Shown here piece after piece: positions 6,502 through 14,285 of a stretch of 17,309 bases of DNA. The stretch comes from an uncultured Nostocoides sp. (GTDB taxonomy: Bacteria; Actinomycetota; Actinomycetes; Actinomycetales; Dermatophilaceae). The stretch is from contig CAKZIH010000177.1 of NCBI GenBank assembly GCA_936931335.1, positions 1 to 17,309 on the forward strand, written 5' to 3'. Numbering within the stretch: position 1 is the first letter of the stretch; every line of letters starts with the position of its first letter. The position numbers and the translations under genes were made by a program. Below the pieces are notes generated by a model that saw nothing but the letters and a program-made list of their open reading frames with translations, did not search any database and had not been told where the DNA came from.

Positions 6502-7887
6502 GTGCGCGCCACCCCCACCGTTCTATTGGCCATGACCGGCGTCGCCGGCCTCCTTTCGGTGGCGGGTTGCGCCCCGGGATCCGGCACGGGGAGCAGCAGC
6601 AGCACCACGTCCTCGGCTGCCAGCGGCACCGCCCCGGTGGCCACCGACCCCGCCAAGCTGGGCGAGGTCACCCTGACCGTCTGGGACCAGGAGGTCCGCG
6701 GTGGCCAGGCCGCTCAGATCGAGGAACTCAACGCGGCCTTCCAGAAGAAGTACCCCAATATCAAGCTCAACCGGGTCACCCGCTCCTTCGACGACCTCGG
6801 CAAGACCCTCAAGCTCGCCCTCTCCGGCAACACCCCGCCGGACGTCTTCGAGGCCAACAACGGCCGCGCCGACATGGGTGCCTATGTCAAGGCCGGGCAA
6901 CTCAAGTCCCTCGACGACTACGCCAAGGCCTATGGCTGGGACACCCGCTACCCCCAGTCGGTGCGCCAGTACTCCTCCTACACCCCCGATGGCAAGACCT
7001 TTGGCACGGGCTCCCTCTATGGCCTGCCCCAGGTCGGTGAGGTCGTCGGCATCTTCGTCAACAAGGCCCATCTGACCGAAGCTGGCGTCGAGGCCCCGAA
7101 GACCTGGGCGGACTTCGAGGCCGCGCTGGAGAAGGTCAAGGCCAAGCGCGCCAATGAGGCCCCGCTGGTCTTGGGCAATGTCGACAAGTGGCCGGCGATC
7201 CACGTCTTCGGTGACGTCCAGGCGAGCACCACCCCGGCCGATCAGATCCGCAAGCTCGCCTTCGGCCAGAGCGGCGCGTCCTGGAAGACCCCGGAAAACA
7301 CCAAGGCCGCGCAGACCATTCAGACCTGGGTCGACAAGGGCTATCTCGACAAGAACGCCAACGGCCTGGACTACGACAAGGCGTGGCAGGAGTTCGGCGC
7401 CGGCAAGGGCACCTTCCTGATCGGCGGGACCTGGCTGCAGGCCGATCTGTCCAAGGCGATGAAGGACCAGGTGACCTTCATGCTGCCCCCGCCCGCACAG
7501 GCCGGCGGCAACCCGGTCGCCACCGGAGGCACAGGCATACCGTGGGCCATCTCCAGCAAGAGCAAGAACCCGGACGCGGCCGCGGCATACCTGGACTTCA
7601 TCACCAACGCCGAGGCGATGGCGACCATCGCCAAGACCGGCAACCTGCCGGTCGTTGACACCGCCAAGCAGACCGCGCCGGACGCGCTCGGCAAGGACGT
7701 CTTCGCGGCCTTCGGCGAGATCGTCGACAAGGACGGCCTGGTCCCCTATCTCGACTATGCGACGCCGACGTTCTCCGACACCGTCGGTGCGGCATTGCAG
7801 GATCTGATCGCCAAGAAGGCGACGCCGGAGCAGTTCCTTGACACCCTCGAGCAGGACTACTCGGCGTTCACGGCCAAGAACGGCTGA
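6502..7887 (+). CDS. Sugar ABC transporter substrate-binding lipoprotein (CUT1 type)
   Basis: This is an extracellular solute-binding protein of 461 residues, family 1, that should capture an oligosaccharide outside the membrane and deliver it to the two permeases encoded next. A hydrophobic signal (residues 7-22) ends in the lipobox VAGC, with Cys23 as the expected lipid-modified residue. A Ser/Thr/Gly linker follows (24-53), then the mature fold starting VTLTVWDQE. Family features include the FQKKYPNIKLN strand and the late GGTGIPWAISSKSKNP segment. GTG at 6502 has AAGGAG seven bases upstream. The frame is open farther upstream, but that part is non-coding promoter DNA. The substrate cannot be read from the sequence. 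Confidence 0.93.
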   Translation: MRATPTVLLAMTGVAGLLSVAGCAPGSGTGSSSSTTSSAASGTAPVATDPAKLGEVTLTVWDQEVRGGQAAQIEELNAAFQKKYPNIKLNRVTRSFDDLGKTLKLALSGNTPPDVFEANNGRADMGAYVKAGQLKSLDDYAKAYGWDTRYPQSVRQYSSYTPDGKTFGTGSLYGLPQVGEVVGIFVNKAHLTEAGVEAPKTWADFEAALEKVKAKRANEAPLVLGNVDKWPAIHVFGDVQASTTPADQIRKLAFGQSGASWKTPENTKAAQTIQTWVDKGYLDKNANGLDYDKAWQEFGAGKGTFLIGGTWLQADLSKAMKDQVTFMLPPPAQAGGNPVATGGTGIPWAISSKSKNPDAAAAYLDFITNAEAMATIAKTGNLPVVDTAKQTAPDALGKDVFAAFGEIVDKDGLVPYLDYATPTFSDTVGAALQDLIAKKATPEQFLDTLEQDYSAFTAKNG

Positions 7888-7888
7888 G

Positions 7889-8818
7889 ATGCCGGCCAGC
7901 GTCGAGCGGGCCACGTCGCGCCGCGGCGCGCGGCGGGAGGGCAGCCCGGGCGAGCCGCGGGCGGTGGGCTATCTCTATGTGCTGCCGGGATTCCTGCTGT
8001 ATGCCGTCTTCCTGCTCTTCCCGCTGGGCCGGGCGGTGCAATACAGCTTCTATGACTGGGACGGCAGCTCGCCGAGCTCGACCTTCGTCGGACTCGCCAA
8101 CTACACCGGCCTGTTTTCCGAGCCCAAGCTGCGCGGCTCGTTCGTGCACGCATTGGTGCTCGTGCTCTTCTTCGCGGTCCTGCCACTGCTCATCGGGCTG
8201 CCGCTGGCCGCGATCTTGCACCGGGCCCGGGTGCGCGGGCTGGGCTTCTTCCGCACCGTGGTCTTCCTGCCTCAGGTCATCGCCATGGTCGTGGTGGGTG
8301 TCGCCTGGCGCGACATCTACTCCCCCGAGGGCACCCTCAACCAGATCCTGCGCGCGGTGGGCCTGGATTCCCTGACCCGGGGCTGGCTCGGGGACTACAC
8401 CTGGGCGTTGCCGGCGGTGGGCTTTATCGGCACTTGGTTCGAGACCGGGCTGGTGGTCGTGCTGCTGTTGTCCGGGATGGGGAAGATCCCCGGTGACATC
8501 TATGAGGCGGCACGGCTCGATGGCGCCGGCCCGGTGCAGGAGTTCTTCGCGGTGACCCTGCCCTCGCTGCGCGGGGAGATCGCGGTGGCCCTGACGTTGA
8601 CGGTGATCGCGGCGCTGCGGACCTTCGACCTGATCTATGTGACTACGAGCGGTGGGCCGGGCAATCAGACCTCGGTGCCCAGCTTCGAGGTCTACAACCG
8701 GGCCTTCCAACAGGGCAATGTCGGCTCCGCGACCGCGATCGGTGTCACCCTGCTTATCGTCATCTTCCTGATCTCCACGGTGATCACCCGGATCGGCGAC
8801 CGGGAGAGCGACCGATGA
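7889..8818 (+). CDS. Sugar ABC transporter permease, MalF-like
   Basis: This membrane protein of 309 residues is one half of the CUT1 importer channel. A basic cytoplasmic tail (1-26) precedes about six membrane helices, starting at LYVLPGFLLYAVFLLFPLG (29-47). The EAA loop that contacts the ATPase is EAARLDGAGPVQEFFAVTLP (206-225). I chose ATG 7889, one base after the binding-protein stop; the frame opens slightly earlier, but inside that gene. No separate ribosome site is evident, which suggests coupled translation. Its own stop overlaps the next start (ATGA, 8815-8818). Confidence 0.93.
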   Translation: MPASVERATSRRGARREGSPGEPRAVGYLYVLPGFLLYAVFLLFPLGRAVQYSFYDWDGSSPSSTFVGLANYTGLFSEPKLRGSFVHALVLVLFFAVLPLLIGLPLAAILHRARVRGLGFFRTVVFLPQVIAMVVVGVAWRDIYSPEGTLNQILRAVGLDSLTRGWLGDYTWALPAVGFIGTWFETGLVVVLLLSGMGKIPGDIYEAARLDGAGPVQEFFAVTLPSLRGEIAVALTLTVIAALRTFDLIYVTTSGGPGNQTSVPSFEVYNRAFQQGNVGSATAIGVTLLIVIFLISTVITRIGDRESDR

Positions 8819-9636
8819 AAACCTCGCCGTCCGAAAAAGCGGTCAACTACGTCATCCTGTTTGCCTTCGCGGCATTCGCGCTCTTCCCGATCCTGCAGAT
8901 CATCATCGCGGCGCTCGGTCCGGACGACTCCGGTGGCGGGAGCGCGGGGGTCGCCGGCATCCATCCGGAGAACTTCGCGCACGCCTGGGACGTAGGCCAT
9001 TTCGGGACCTATCTGCGCACCAGCCTGCTCGTCTCGAGCGTCACCGTCGTCGTCGCGGTGCTCTTGTCGATCATGGCCGGCTATGCACTGGGAGCCCTGC
9101 GGGTGCGCGGAGCCACCCCGATCTTCTATCTCTTCCTGCTCGGGATCATGATGCCGAGCGAGGCAATCGTGGTGCCGCTGTATTTCGACCTGCGCACCGT
9201 CGGCCTCACCGACACGATCTGGGCGGTAATCCTGCCCCAGGTGGCGCAGTCGGTGGCCTTCGGGACGTTCTGGATGCGCAGCTATTTCCGCTCCGCATCG
9301 CGCTCGATGATCGAGGCGGCCCGGCTCGACGGCGCCGGGCACTGGCGCACCCTGTGGTCGGTGCTGGTCCCGCTGGCCCGGCCGGCGATCACCACGCTGA
9401 TGGTGCTGATCTTCATGTGGACCTGGAATGAATTCCTCATCCCGCTGGTGATGGTCACCTCGGAGAACCTGCGCACCGCACCGCTGGGCCTGGCCTTCTT
9501 CCAAGGCCAGTACACCCAGGGCTTCACCCTGCTGGCCGCCGGTGCCTGCATCGTGGCCACCCCGATCGTCATCCTCTATGTCTTCCTGCAGCGCCACTTC
9601 ATCGCCGGGATGCTCGAGGGCGCGGTCAAGGACTGA
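8815..9636 (+). CDS. Sugar ABC transporter permease, MalG-like
   Basis: The second channel subunit, 273 residues, starts inside the stop codon of the MalF-like gene (ATGA). It has about six membrane helices, the first near residues 11-33. The EAA loop is EAARLDGAGHWRTLWSVLVP (167-186), typical of the MalG side of CUT1 importers. The C-terminus ends FIAGMLEGAVKD, as is usual for the family. No ATP-binding subunit follows. In many actinobacteria such importers share a genome-wide ATPase (MsiK type) encoded elsewhere, which is likely here too. Confidence 0.93.
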   Translation: MKTSPSEKAVNYVILFAFAAFALFPILQIIIAALGPDDSGGGSAGVAGIHPENFAHAWDVGHFGTYLRTSLLVSSVTVVVAVLLSIMAGYALGALRVRGATPIFYLFLLGIMMPSEAIVVPLYFDLRTVGLTDTIWAVILPQVAQSVAFGTFWMRSYFRSASRSMIEAARLDGAGHWRTLWSVLVPLARPAITTLMVLIFMWTWNEFLIPLVMVTSENLRTAPLGLAFFQGQYTQGFTLLAAGACIVATPIVILYVFLQRHFIAGMLEGAVKD

Positions 9637-9645
9637 CCAGCGGCC

Positions 9646-9693
9646 CGCCCCTCGCCAGTCTGGGGCGCCGACTTAGGCTGGTCGGCAAGCCCC
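9646..9693 (+). terminator. Overlapping hairpins between the ABC operon and the hemerythrin gene
   Basis: GGGGCGCCGAC (9662-9672) pairs with GTCGGC-AA-GCCCC (9681-9693), giving 11 bp with a two-base bulge. The same GGGGCG (9662-9667) can instead pair with CGCCCC (9646-9651). There is no T tract, so this may be a weak terminator or a structured leader for the next gene. TAGGCT in the loop (9674-9679) also resembles a -10 element. Confidence 0.4.
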
Positions 9694-9711
9694 AACACCC
9701 AAGGAGTCGGT

Positions 9712-10338
9712 ATGGACATCACCGAGGTCATCCTCAATCAGCACGACCAGCAGCGGCGGGCGTTCGCCGCGCTGCAGGAGTTCCCCCGCGAGGACACCGA
9801 GGGTCTGAGCGCGCTGTGGTCCCAGTTGCGGATCTTCCTCGAGCGGCACGCCGAGGCCGAGGAGCTCTACTTCTATCCCGAGCTGGTCAAGATCGCGACC
9901 GGCGCCGGTGACGCCGAGGACGGCGACGACGAGGTCGAGGACGCGATCAAGGACCACAACGAACTGCGCGACGCCATCGCCGCCGCGGAGAAGGCCAAGG
10001 TCGGCTCGGACGACTGGTGGACCGCGGTGACCAACGCCGATGTGATCAACAGCGACCACATGGCCGAGGAGGAGCGCCAGGACCTGGCCGACTTCCGTCA
10101 GCAGGCGAGCCTGGAACTGCGCCACACCATCGCGGTGGCCTTCCTCAAGCACCTCGCGGCCGCCTGGTGCGAGCCGATCGGCAAGCGCCACCCGGACCCG
10201 AATGAGTTCATCGCCAAGGCCGAGAAAGCGCCGAAGAGCGCCGCTGCCAAGGCCGCCGAGAAACTGGCGGAGAACCCCGAGGCCGCCGACCTGGGTGGCA
10301 CCCCGCCGCCGTCGCACACCGGCGACGTCGAGCCCTGA
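9712..10338 (+). CDS. Hemerythrin-like (HHE domain) protein
   Basis: This is a 208-residue, probably cytoplasmic protein with a four-helix hemerythrin/HHE domain over about residues 5-150. Such domains bind a di-iron centre and are linked to oxygen, nitric oxide or redox sensing. Candidate ligands are spaced as expected: His11 (NQHDQ), His46 and Glu50 (ERHAEAEE), His82 (KDHNELRD), and His116 with Glu120 (SDHMAEEE). An acidic insert (GDAEDGDDEVED, 66-77) sits between helices, and the C-terminal tail (about 165-208) is Lys/Ala/Pro-rich and probably disordered. The ATG is preceded by AAGGAG. It stands alone, convergent with ilvD. Its partner or signal is not evident. Confidence 0.85.
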   Translation: MDITEVILNQHDQQRRAFAALQEFPREDTEGLSALWSQLRIFLERHAEAEELYFYPELVKIATGAGDAEDGDDEVEDAIKDHNELRDAIAAAEKAKVGSDDWWTAVTNADVINSDHMAEEERQDLADFRQQASLELRHTIAVAFLKHLAAAWCEPIGKRHPDPNEFIAKAEKAPKSAAAKAAEKLAENPEAADLGGTPPPSHTGDVEP

Positions 10339-10385
10339 GCCGAACCCTGAGTTAGCACCCACCCAATCCCCGCGCCGTCCTATCG

Positions 10386-10439
10386 GGTGTCGGCAACACG
10401 CCGTATGCGGATTTCCCCGCCCAGCGTGTTGCCGACACC
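10386..10439. terminator. 16-bp perfect inverted repeat between convergent genes
   Basis: GGTGTCGGCAACACGC (10386-10401) is perfectly complementary to 10424-10439, with a 22-base loop. It lies between the hemerythrin stop and the ilvD stop, so it can form on either transcript. No T run follows on either side, so bidirectional termination is likely but not certain. The 192-base gap holds this, the tandem repeat and no gene. Confidence 0.6.
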
Positions 10440-10481
10440 GCGGAGTGTGGGCGACGACGCTGGCCGTGACCGGCCCGGCAG

Positions 10482-10538
10482 CGACCGAACGACTACGCAG
10501 CGGCCGAACGGCTACGCAGCGACCGATCGGCTAAGGAA
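10482..10538. repeat. 19-bp tandem repeat reaching the ilvD stop codon
   Basis: The copies are 10482-10500 (cgaccgaacgactacgcag), 10501-10519 (cggccgaacggctacgcag) and a diverged third from 10520 (cgaccgatcggctaagg). The third contains CTA at 10531-10533, the ilvD TAG stop read on the minus strand; the other copies also carry CTA at the matching position. Confidence 0.85.
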
Positions 10539-12375
10539 CGACGCGGACTGCGCCGTCGGCCGCCGAGGAGGCCAGGGCGGCATACGCGCGCAGGGCCGCG
10601 GACACCGGCCGGTCGCGGTCGATGGGGGTGTAGGGCCGTTCGCGAGCCTCCTGCTTGGCCCGGCGCTCATCCAGAATCTCTGGCGGCACAGCGAGATTGA
10701 TGGACCGGCTGGGGATATCGATCTCGATCTGGTCGCCGGTCTCCACCAGCGCGATCATCCCGCCGCTGGCTGCCTCGGGCGAGATATGGCCGATCGACAA
10801 CCCCGAGGTGCCCCCGGAAAACCGCCCGTCGGTGATCAGCGCGCACGACTGCCCCAGCCCCCGGCCCTTGAGGAATGACGTCGGGTAGAGCATCTCCTGC
10901 ATTCCCGGGCCGCCCTTGGGGCCCTCATACCGGATGACCACGACATCGCCCTCGGTCACCTCCTTGCCGAGGATGCCGGAGACCGCATCGTCCTGGGACT
11001 CGTATACCCGCGCGCGGCCGGTGAACTGCCATACCGACTCGGGCACGCCCGCGGTCTTGACCACGCACCCGGCGGGGGCGATATTGCCGGTGAGCACGGC
11101 CAGACCGCCGTCGGCGGTGTAGGCATGCTCCGCGTCCCGGATGCAGCCCTGCGCCGCGTCGACGTCGAGGCTGGCCCAGCGGTTGTCGGTGGAGAAGGGC
11201 TCGGTCGTGCGCACGCCGCCGGGAGCCGCGTGGAAGAGTTCGGACGCCACCTGGCTCGCCGAGCCGCCGCGAATATCCCACTCCCCCAGCCATTCCGAGA
11301 GCGACGGGCTGTGCACGGCGTGGACCTCGCGGCGCAGCAATCCGGCTCGGTCGAGCTCGCCGAGGATCGCCGGTATGCCGCCCGCCCGGTGCACATCCTC
11401 CATGTGGTATTTCGGGCTATTGGGCGCGACCTTGGCCAGGCAGGGCACCTGGCGAGAGATCGCGTCGATGTCGGCCATCTGGAAGTCGAGGTCGGCCTCG
11501 CGCGCGGCGGCGAGCAGGTGCAGCACCGTGTTGGTCGAGCCACCCATCGCCACATCGAGCGCGAAGGCATTGGCGAAGGCGTCGTGGGAGGCGACATTGC
11601 GCGGCAGCACGGACTCGTCATCGCCGTCGTAATAGCGCCGGCACAGGTCGACGACCAGGGCTCCCGCGCGCAGGAAGAGATCTTTGCGCGCGGCATGGGT
11701 CGCCAGCGTGGAGCCGTTGCCGGGCAGCGACAATCCGATGGCCTCGGTCAGGCAGTTCATCGAGTTGGCCGTGAACATGCCCGAGCAGGAGCCGCAGGTC
11801 GGGCAGGCCGACCGCTCGATGGCGTCGAGCTGCTCGTCAGTGACCGCGTCATTCGAGGCGGCGACCATGGCGTCGACCAGGTCGAGCTTGTCGTGGACGA
11901 TGCCCTCGATGGCCACGGTCTTGCCCGCCTCCATCGGCCCGCCGGAGACAAAGACGGTCGGGATGTTCAGCCGCAGGGCGGCGAGCAACATACCGGGGGT
12001 GATCTTGTCGCAGTTGGAGATACAGACCAAGGCGTCGGCGCAATGCGCCTGCACCATGTACTCGACCGCGTCCGCGATCAGTTCCCGGCTGGGCAGCGAA
12101 TAGAGCATGCCGGCGTGGCCCATCGCGATGCCGTCGTCGACGGCGATGGTGTTGAACTCCTTGGCCACTCCCCCGGCCTCGGCGACCGCGCCGGCCACCA
12201 ACTGCCCCATGTCCTTGAGGTGGACATGGCCGGGCACGAACTGGGTGAAGCTGTTGGCCACCGCGACGATCGGCTTGCCGAAATCGTCATCGGTCATCCC
12301 GGTCGCCCGCCACAGGGCGCGAGCTCCGGCCATCGTCCGGCCGTGGGTGGACGTGCGCGAGCGTAGATCCGGCAT
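10531..12375 (-). CDS. ilvD: Dihydroxy-acid dehydratase
   Basis: This iron-sulfur dehydratase of 614 residues converts 2,3-dihydroxy-isovalerate and its isoleucine-pathway homologue to the 2-keto acids, the step after IlvC. It starts PDLRSRTSTHGRTMAGARALWRA in the E. coli-like long form. Cluster ligands are expected at Cys122 (SNCDKITPGM) and in CPTCGSC (191-197). GSTNT and the C-terminal ITDGRFSGGTSG, GHISPEA and GDQIEIDIP segments complete the family signature. The length matches the 616-residue enteric enzyme. The ATG at 12375 has GGGAG nine bases upstream. It is transcribed alone, 4.4 kb from ilvBNC and in the same direction, and no leader peptide is visible before it. Confidence 0.97.
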   Translation of the reverse strand: MPDLRSRTSTHGRTMAGARALWRATGMTDDDFGKPIVAVANSFTQFVPGHVHLKDMGQLVAGAVAEAGGVAKEFNTIAVDDGIAMGHAGMLYSLPSRELIADAVEYMVQAHCADALVCISNCDKITPGMLLAALRLNIPTVFVSGGPMEAGKTVAIEGIVHDKLDLVDAMVAASNDAVTDEQLDAIERSACPTCGSCSGMFTANSMNCLTEAIGLSLPGNGSTLATHAARKDLFLRAGALVVDLCRRYYDGDDESVLPRNVASHDAFANAFALDVAMGGSTNTVLHLLAAAREADLDFQMADIDAISRQVPCLAKVAPNSPKYHMEDVHRAGGIPAILGELDRAGLLRREVHAVHSPSLSEWLGEWDIRGGSASQVASELFHAAPGGVRTTEPFSTDNRWASLDVDAAQGCIRDAEHAYTADGGLAVLTGNIAPAGCVVKTAGVPESVWQFTGRARVYESQDDAVSGILGKEVTEGDVVVIRYEGPKGGPGMQEMLYPTSFLKGRGLGQSCALITDGRFSGGTSGLSIGHISPEAASGGMIALVETGDQIEIDIPSRSINLAVPPEILDERRAKQEARERPYTPIDRDRPVSAALRAYAALASSAADGAVRVVP

Positions 12376-12456
12376 TCCGTCAGTCTCCCACCGCGGCGGC
12401 CAGCGTTGAAGGGGGTGTCCGACCGATGGGCCCGGGCCCCGAGCTCAGTGGTCCGG

Positions 12457-13530
12457 TCAGCGGGCGCTGCGCATCAGGCGCCGCGCCCGGCGGTGGAGCA
12501 TGTGCGAGCCGAGCCAGAAGTTCTTGAACCGCGGGTTGCTGGTCTGCTTGTGGTGGTAGCGGTAATAGATCTGCTGCAGGATCACGGCCAGCCGGAAGAT
12601 CCCATAGACCTCATAGAAGGCGCGTTCGCGCTCGGTCAGGGTGAGGCCGGTGCGCTCGGCGTAGTACTCCCATACCTGCGCTCGGGTGAGCATGCCGGGC
12701 AGGTGGGTCGGCTGGACTTGGAAGCTGCGCTCGAGACGGCCGTCGCCGGCCTCGACCCAGTACGCCAGCGAATTGCCCAGATCCATCAGCGGATCGCCGA
12801 TGGTGGCCATCTCCCAGTCGAGCAAGGCCAGCGGTCGGGTCGGCTCATCCGGGTCGAGCACGACATTGTCGAAGCGGAAGTCATTGTGGATCAGGACCGC
12901 ACCGCGGTCGGCGGGCTGATCCTCCGTCAGCCAGGAAATGACCTTCTCCCAACTCGGGACATTCCAGGTTTTGGCCTTGCGGAAGCGCGCAGTCCAGCCG
13001 TCGAGCTGGCGGGCGACATAGCCCTCGCCCTTGCCCAGGCTGGCCAGCCCGGCGGCGTCCGGATCCACGGAGTGCAGATCGATGAGCAGGTCGAGGACGT
13101 TGGTGCACAGTTGACGCACCTGCGCCGGTGGCAGATCCACGCCAAGTTCGGTGCGCGGGATGGGGCCGGCGACCCGTTCCATAACATAGAACTGCGAGCC
13201 GAGCAGGGACTCATCGCGGCAGTGCGCGACCATCGGCGCCACATAGCCGAAGACCGGCGCGAGCGCCTCTTGTATGCGGTACTCCCGGCCCATGTCGTGG
13301 GCACCCTTGGCCTTGGTGCCTGTGGGTGGCCGGCGCAGGATCAGGTCGATATTGGGATAGCGCAAGAGATAGGTCAGGTTGGACGCACCCCCGGAGAACT
13401 GACGCACCTGCGGCGGGCCGTCGCCCCAGCGCGAGGCGTCCACCGTGGAGCGCAGCCAAGCGTCCACCGCGGCCACGTCGAAGGCATCCTCGGCGCGGAC
13501 GTCCCGGGCCCCCGTGACCTCCTCGCCCAT
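12457..13530 (-). CDS. APH-family phosphotransferase, ACAD10/11-kinase or LvaA-like
   Basis: This is a 357-residue kinase of the aminoglycoside/choline-kinase-like (APH) fold. The glycine loop is QFSGGASNLTYLLR (44-57), the nucleotide strand IDLILRRPP (61-69), the catalytic loop IHNDFRFDN (214-222, base Asp217) and the metal-binding LDWE (237-240). The LRRPP strand and the end FKNFWLGSHMLHRRARRLM are typical of the subgroup linked to acyl-CoA dehydrogenases (fused to one in mammalian ACAD10/ACAD11; FadE36-like in mycobacteria), not of antibiotic kinases. Its ATG overlaps the upstream dehydrogenase stop (TGATG, 13530). Family knowledge suggests phosphorylation of the hydroxyl of a 4-hydroxyacyl-CoA. 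The substrate here is inference. Confidence 0.88.
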   Translation of the reverse strand: MGEEVTGARDVRAEDAFDVAAVDAWLRSTVDASRWGDGPPQVRQFSGGASNLTYLLRYPNIDLILRRPPTGTKAKGAHDMGREYRIQEALAPVFGYVAPMVAHCRDESLLGSQFYVMERVAGPIPRTELGVDLPPAQVRQLCTNVLDLLIDLHSVDPDAAGLASLGKGEGYVARQLDGWTARFRKAKTWNVPSWEKVISWLTEDQPADRGAVLIHNDFRFDNVVLDPDEPTRPLALLDWEMATIGDPLMDLGNSLAYWVEAGDGRLERSFQVQPTHLPGMLTRAQVWEYYAERTGLTLTERERAFYEVYGIFRLAVILQQIYYRYHHKQTSNPRFKNFWLGSHMLHRRARRLMRSAR

Positions 13531-14285
13531 CAGCTCAGCTTCCGCACGACGGCCATCGGCGCATTCCGCAAAGCCAAGCCGATCGGCACCCACGGCCAGG
13601 CCGGGACATAGGCCTTCTGTTTGCGCTTCTCGATCGCCTCGACCATGGCCCGCACCCCGGTCTGCGTATCGACCATGAACTTGGTCCGCTGCGCCACCTT
13701 TTCGTTCATCTCCGAGCGAATGTAGCCGGGATAGATGATCGAGACGTCGATCCCCTTCGCCTGCACATTCTCGTTGAGCAGGCCCTCGGCGAGCACCGCG
13801 ACGCCGGCCTTGGTCGCGGCATACGTCGTGATCGTCTTGCGCATACCCCGCAGCGCGGATACCGAGCTGATCATCACCAGGTGACCATGCTCTTGCGCGC
13901 GGAAGATCTCCATCGCCGCCTCGGTCTGGGCCAGAGCGCCAACGAAGTTCGTCATCACGGTCTCCTTGTTGGCCCGGTAACCGCCGGTGCCCAGCGGGGC
14001 GCCCTTGCCCAAACCGGCATTGACGATCACCCGGTCGATCCGCCCGAATTGCGCGGCGACCTCGTGGAACACCGAGAAGACGGCCTTGTCGTCGGTCACA
14101 TCGAGGGGCTGGATGAGCACAGTGACACCGGGGTGGGCGGCCTGGATCTCGCTCTGCAGCGTTGCCAAGCGGTCCGCACGCCGCGCGGTGAGCGCCAGGT
14201 CGTAGCCGAGAGCCGCGAACTGCCGGGCCATCTCCGCCCCCAGGCCTGAGCTGGCACCGGTGATCAGGATCGTTCCCGTGCTCAT
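13530..14285 (-). CDS. Short-chain dehydrogenase/reductase (NADP-type)
   Basis: This classical SDR has 251 residues. The nucleotide motif is TGASSGLG (9-16), followed after the second strand by ALTARRADR (31-39), where the arginines favour NADPH. NAG is at 89-91, the catalytic serine near 141 (MISSVSA) and YxxxK at Tyr155/Lys159. The C-terminal KRKQKAYVPAWPWVPIG region differs from fatty-acid reductases and may contact the membrane or a hydrophobic substrate. The start overlaps the previous gene (ATGA, 14282-14285), so all four genes of the operon are coupled. In context it probably oxidises or reduces a hydroxyl on the acyl chain handled by its neighbours. The exact reaction is not readable. 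Confidence 0.9.
   Translation of the reverse strand: MSTGTILITGASSGLGAEMARQFAALGYDLALTARRADRLATLQSEIQAAHPGVTVLIQPLDVTDDKAVFSVFHEVAAQFGRIDRVIVNAGLGKGAPLGTGGYRANKETVMTNFVGALAQTEAAMEIFRAQEHGHLVMISSVSALRGMRKTITTYAATKAGVAVLAEGLLNENVQAKGIDVSIIYPGYIRSEMNEKVAQRTKFMVDTQTGVRAMVEAIEKRKQKAYVPAWPWVPIGLALRNAPMAVVRKLS

Noticed and set aside
5273..6535. Long plus-strand open frame (420 codons) opposite ilvB and its leader
   Set aside because: Shadow of ilvB that also crosses the attenuator and promoter; low-complexity composition and no recognisable domain.
1645..10538. Short repeats considered as CRISPR remnants
   Set aside because: Copies are directly adjacent with no spacers, units differ between loci, and no cas genes are present.
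11125..12366. Long plus-strand open frame (413 codons) opposite ilvD
   Set aside because: Shadow of ilvD, which has all its iron-sulfur motifs in the minus-strand frame.
12428..12439. GGGCCCGGGCCC between the kinase operon and ilvD as a terminator
   Set aside because: It is a self-complementary GC run without a loop or T tract, and it lies upstream of the ilvD-distal side with no clear role. A chance palindrome in GC-rich DNA is sufficient.
12457..13530. Aminoglycoside resistance kinase
   Set aside because: It has the APH fold, but the LRRPP strand, C-terminal signature and operon with an acyl-CoA dehydrogenase fit the acyl-CoA-linked subgroup.
12406..13611. Plus-strand open frame (401 codons) opposite the phosphotransferase
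   Set aside because: Shadow frame; the minus strand carries intact kinase motifs and gene overlaps.
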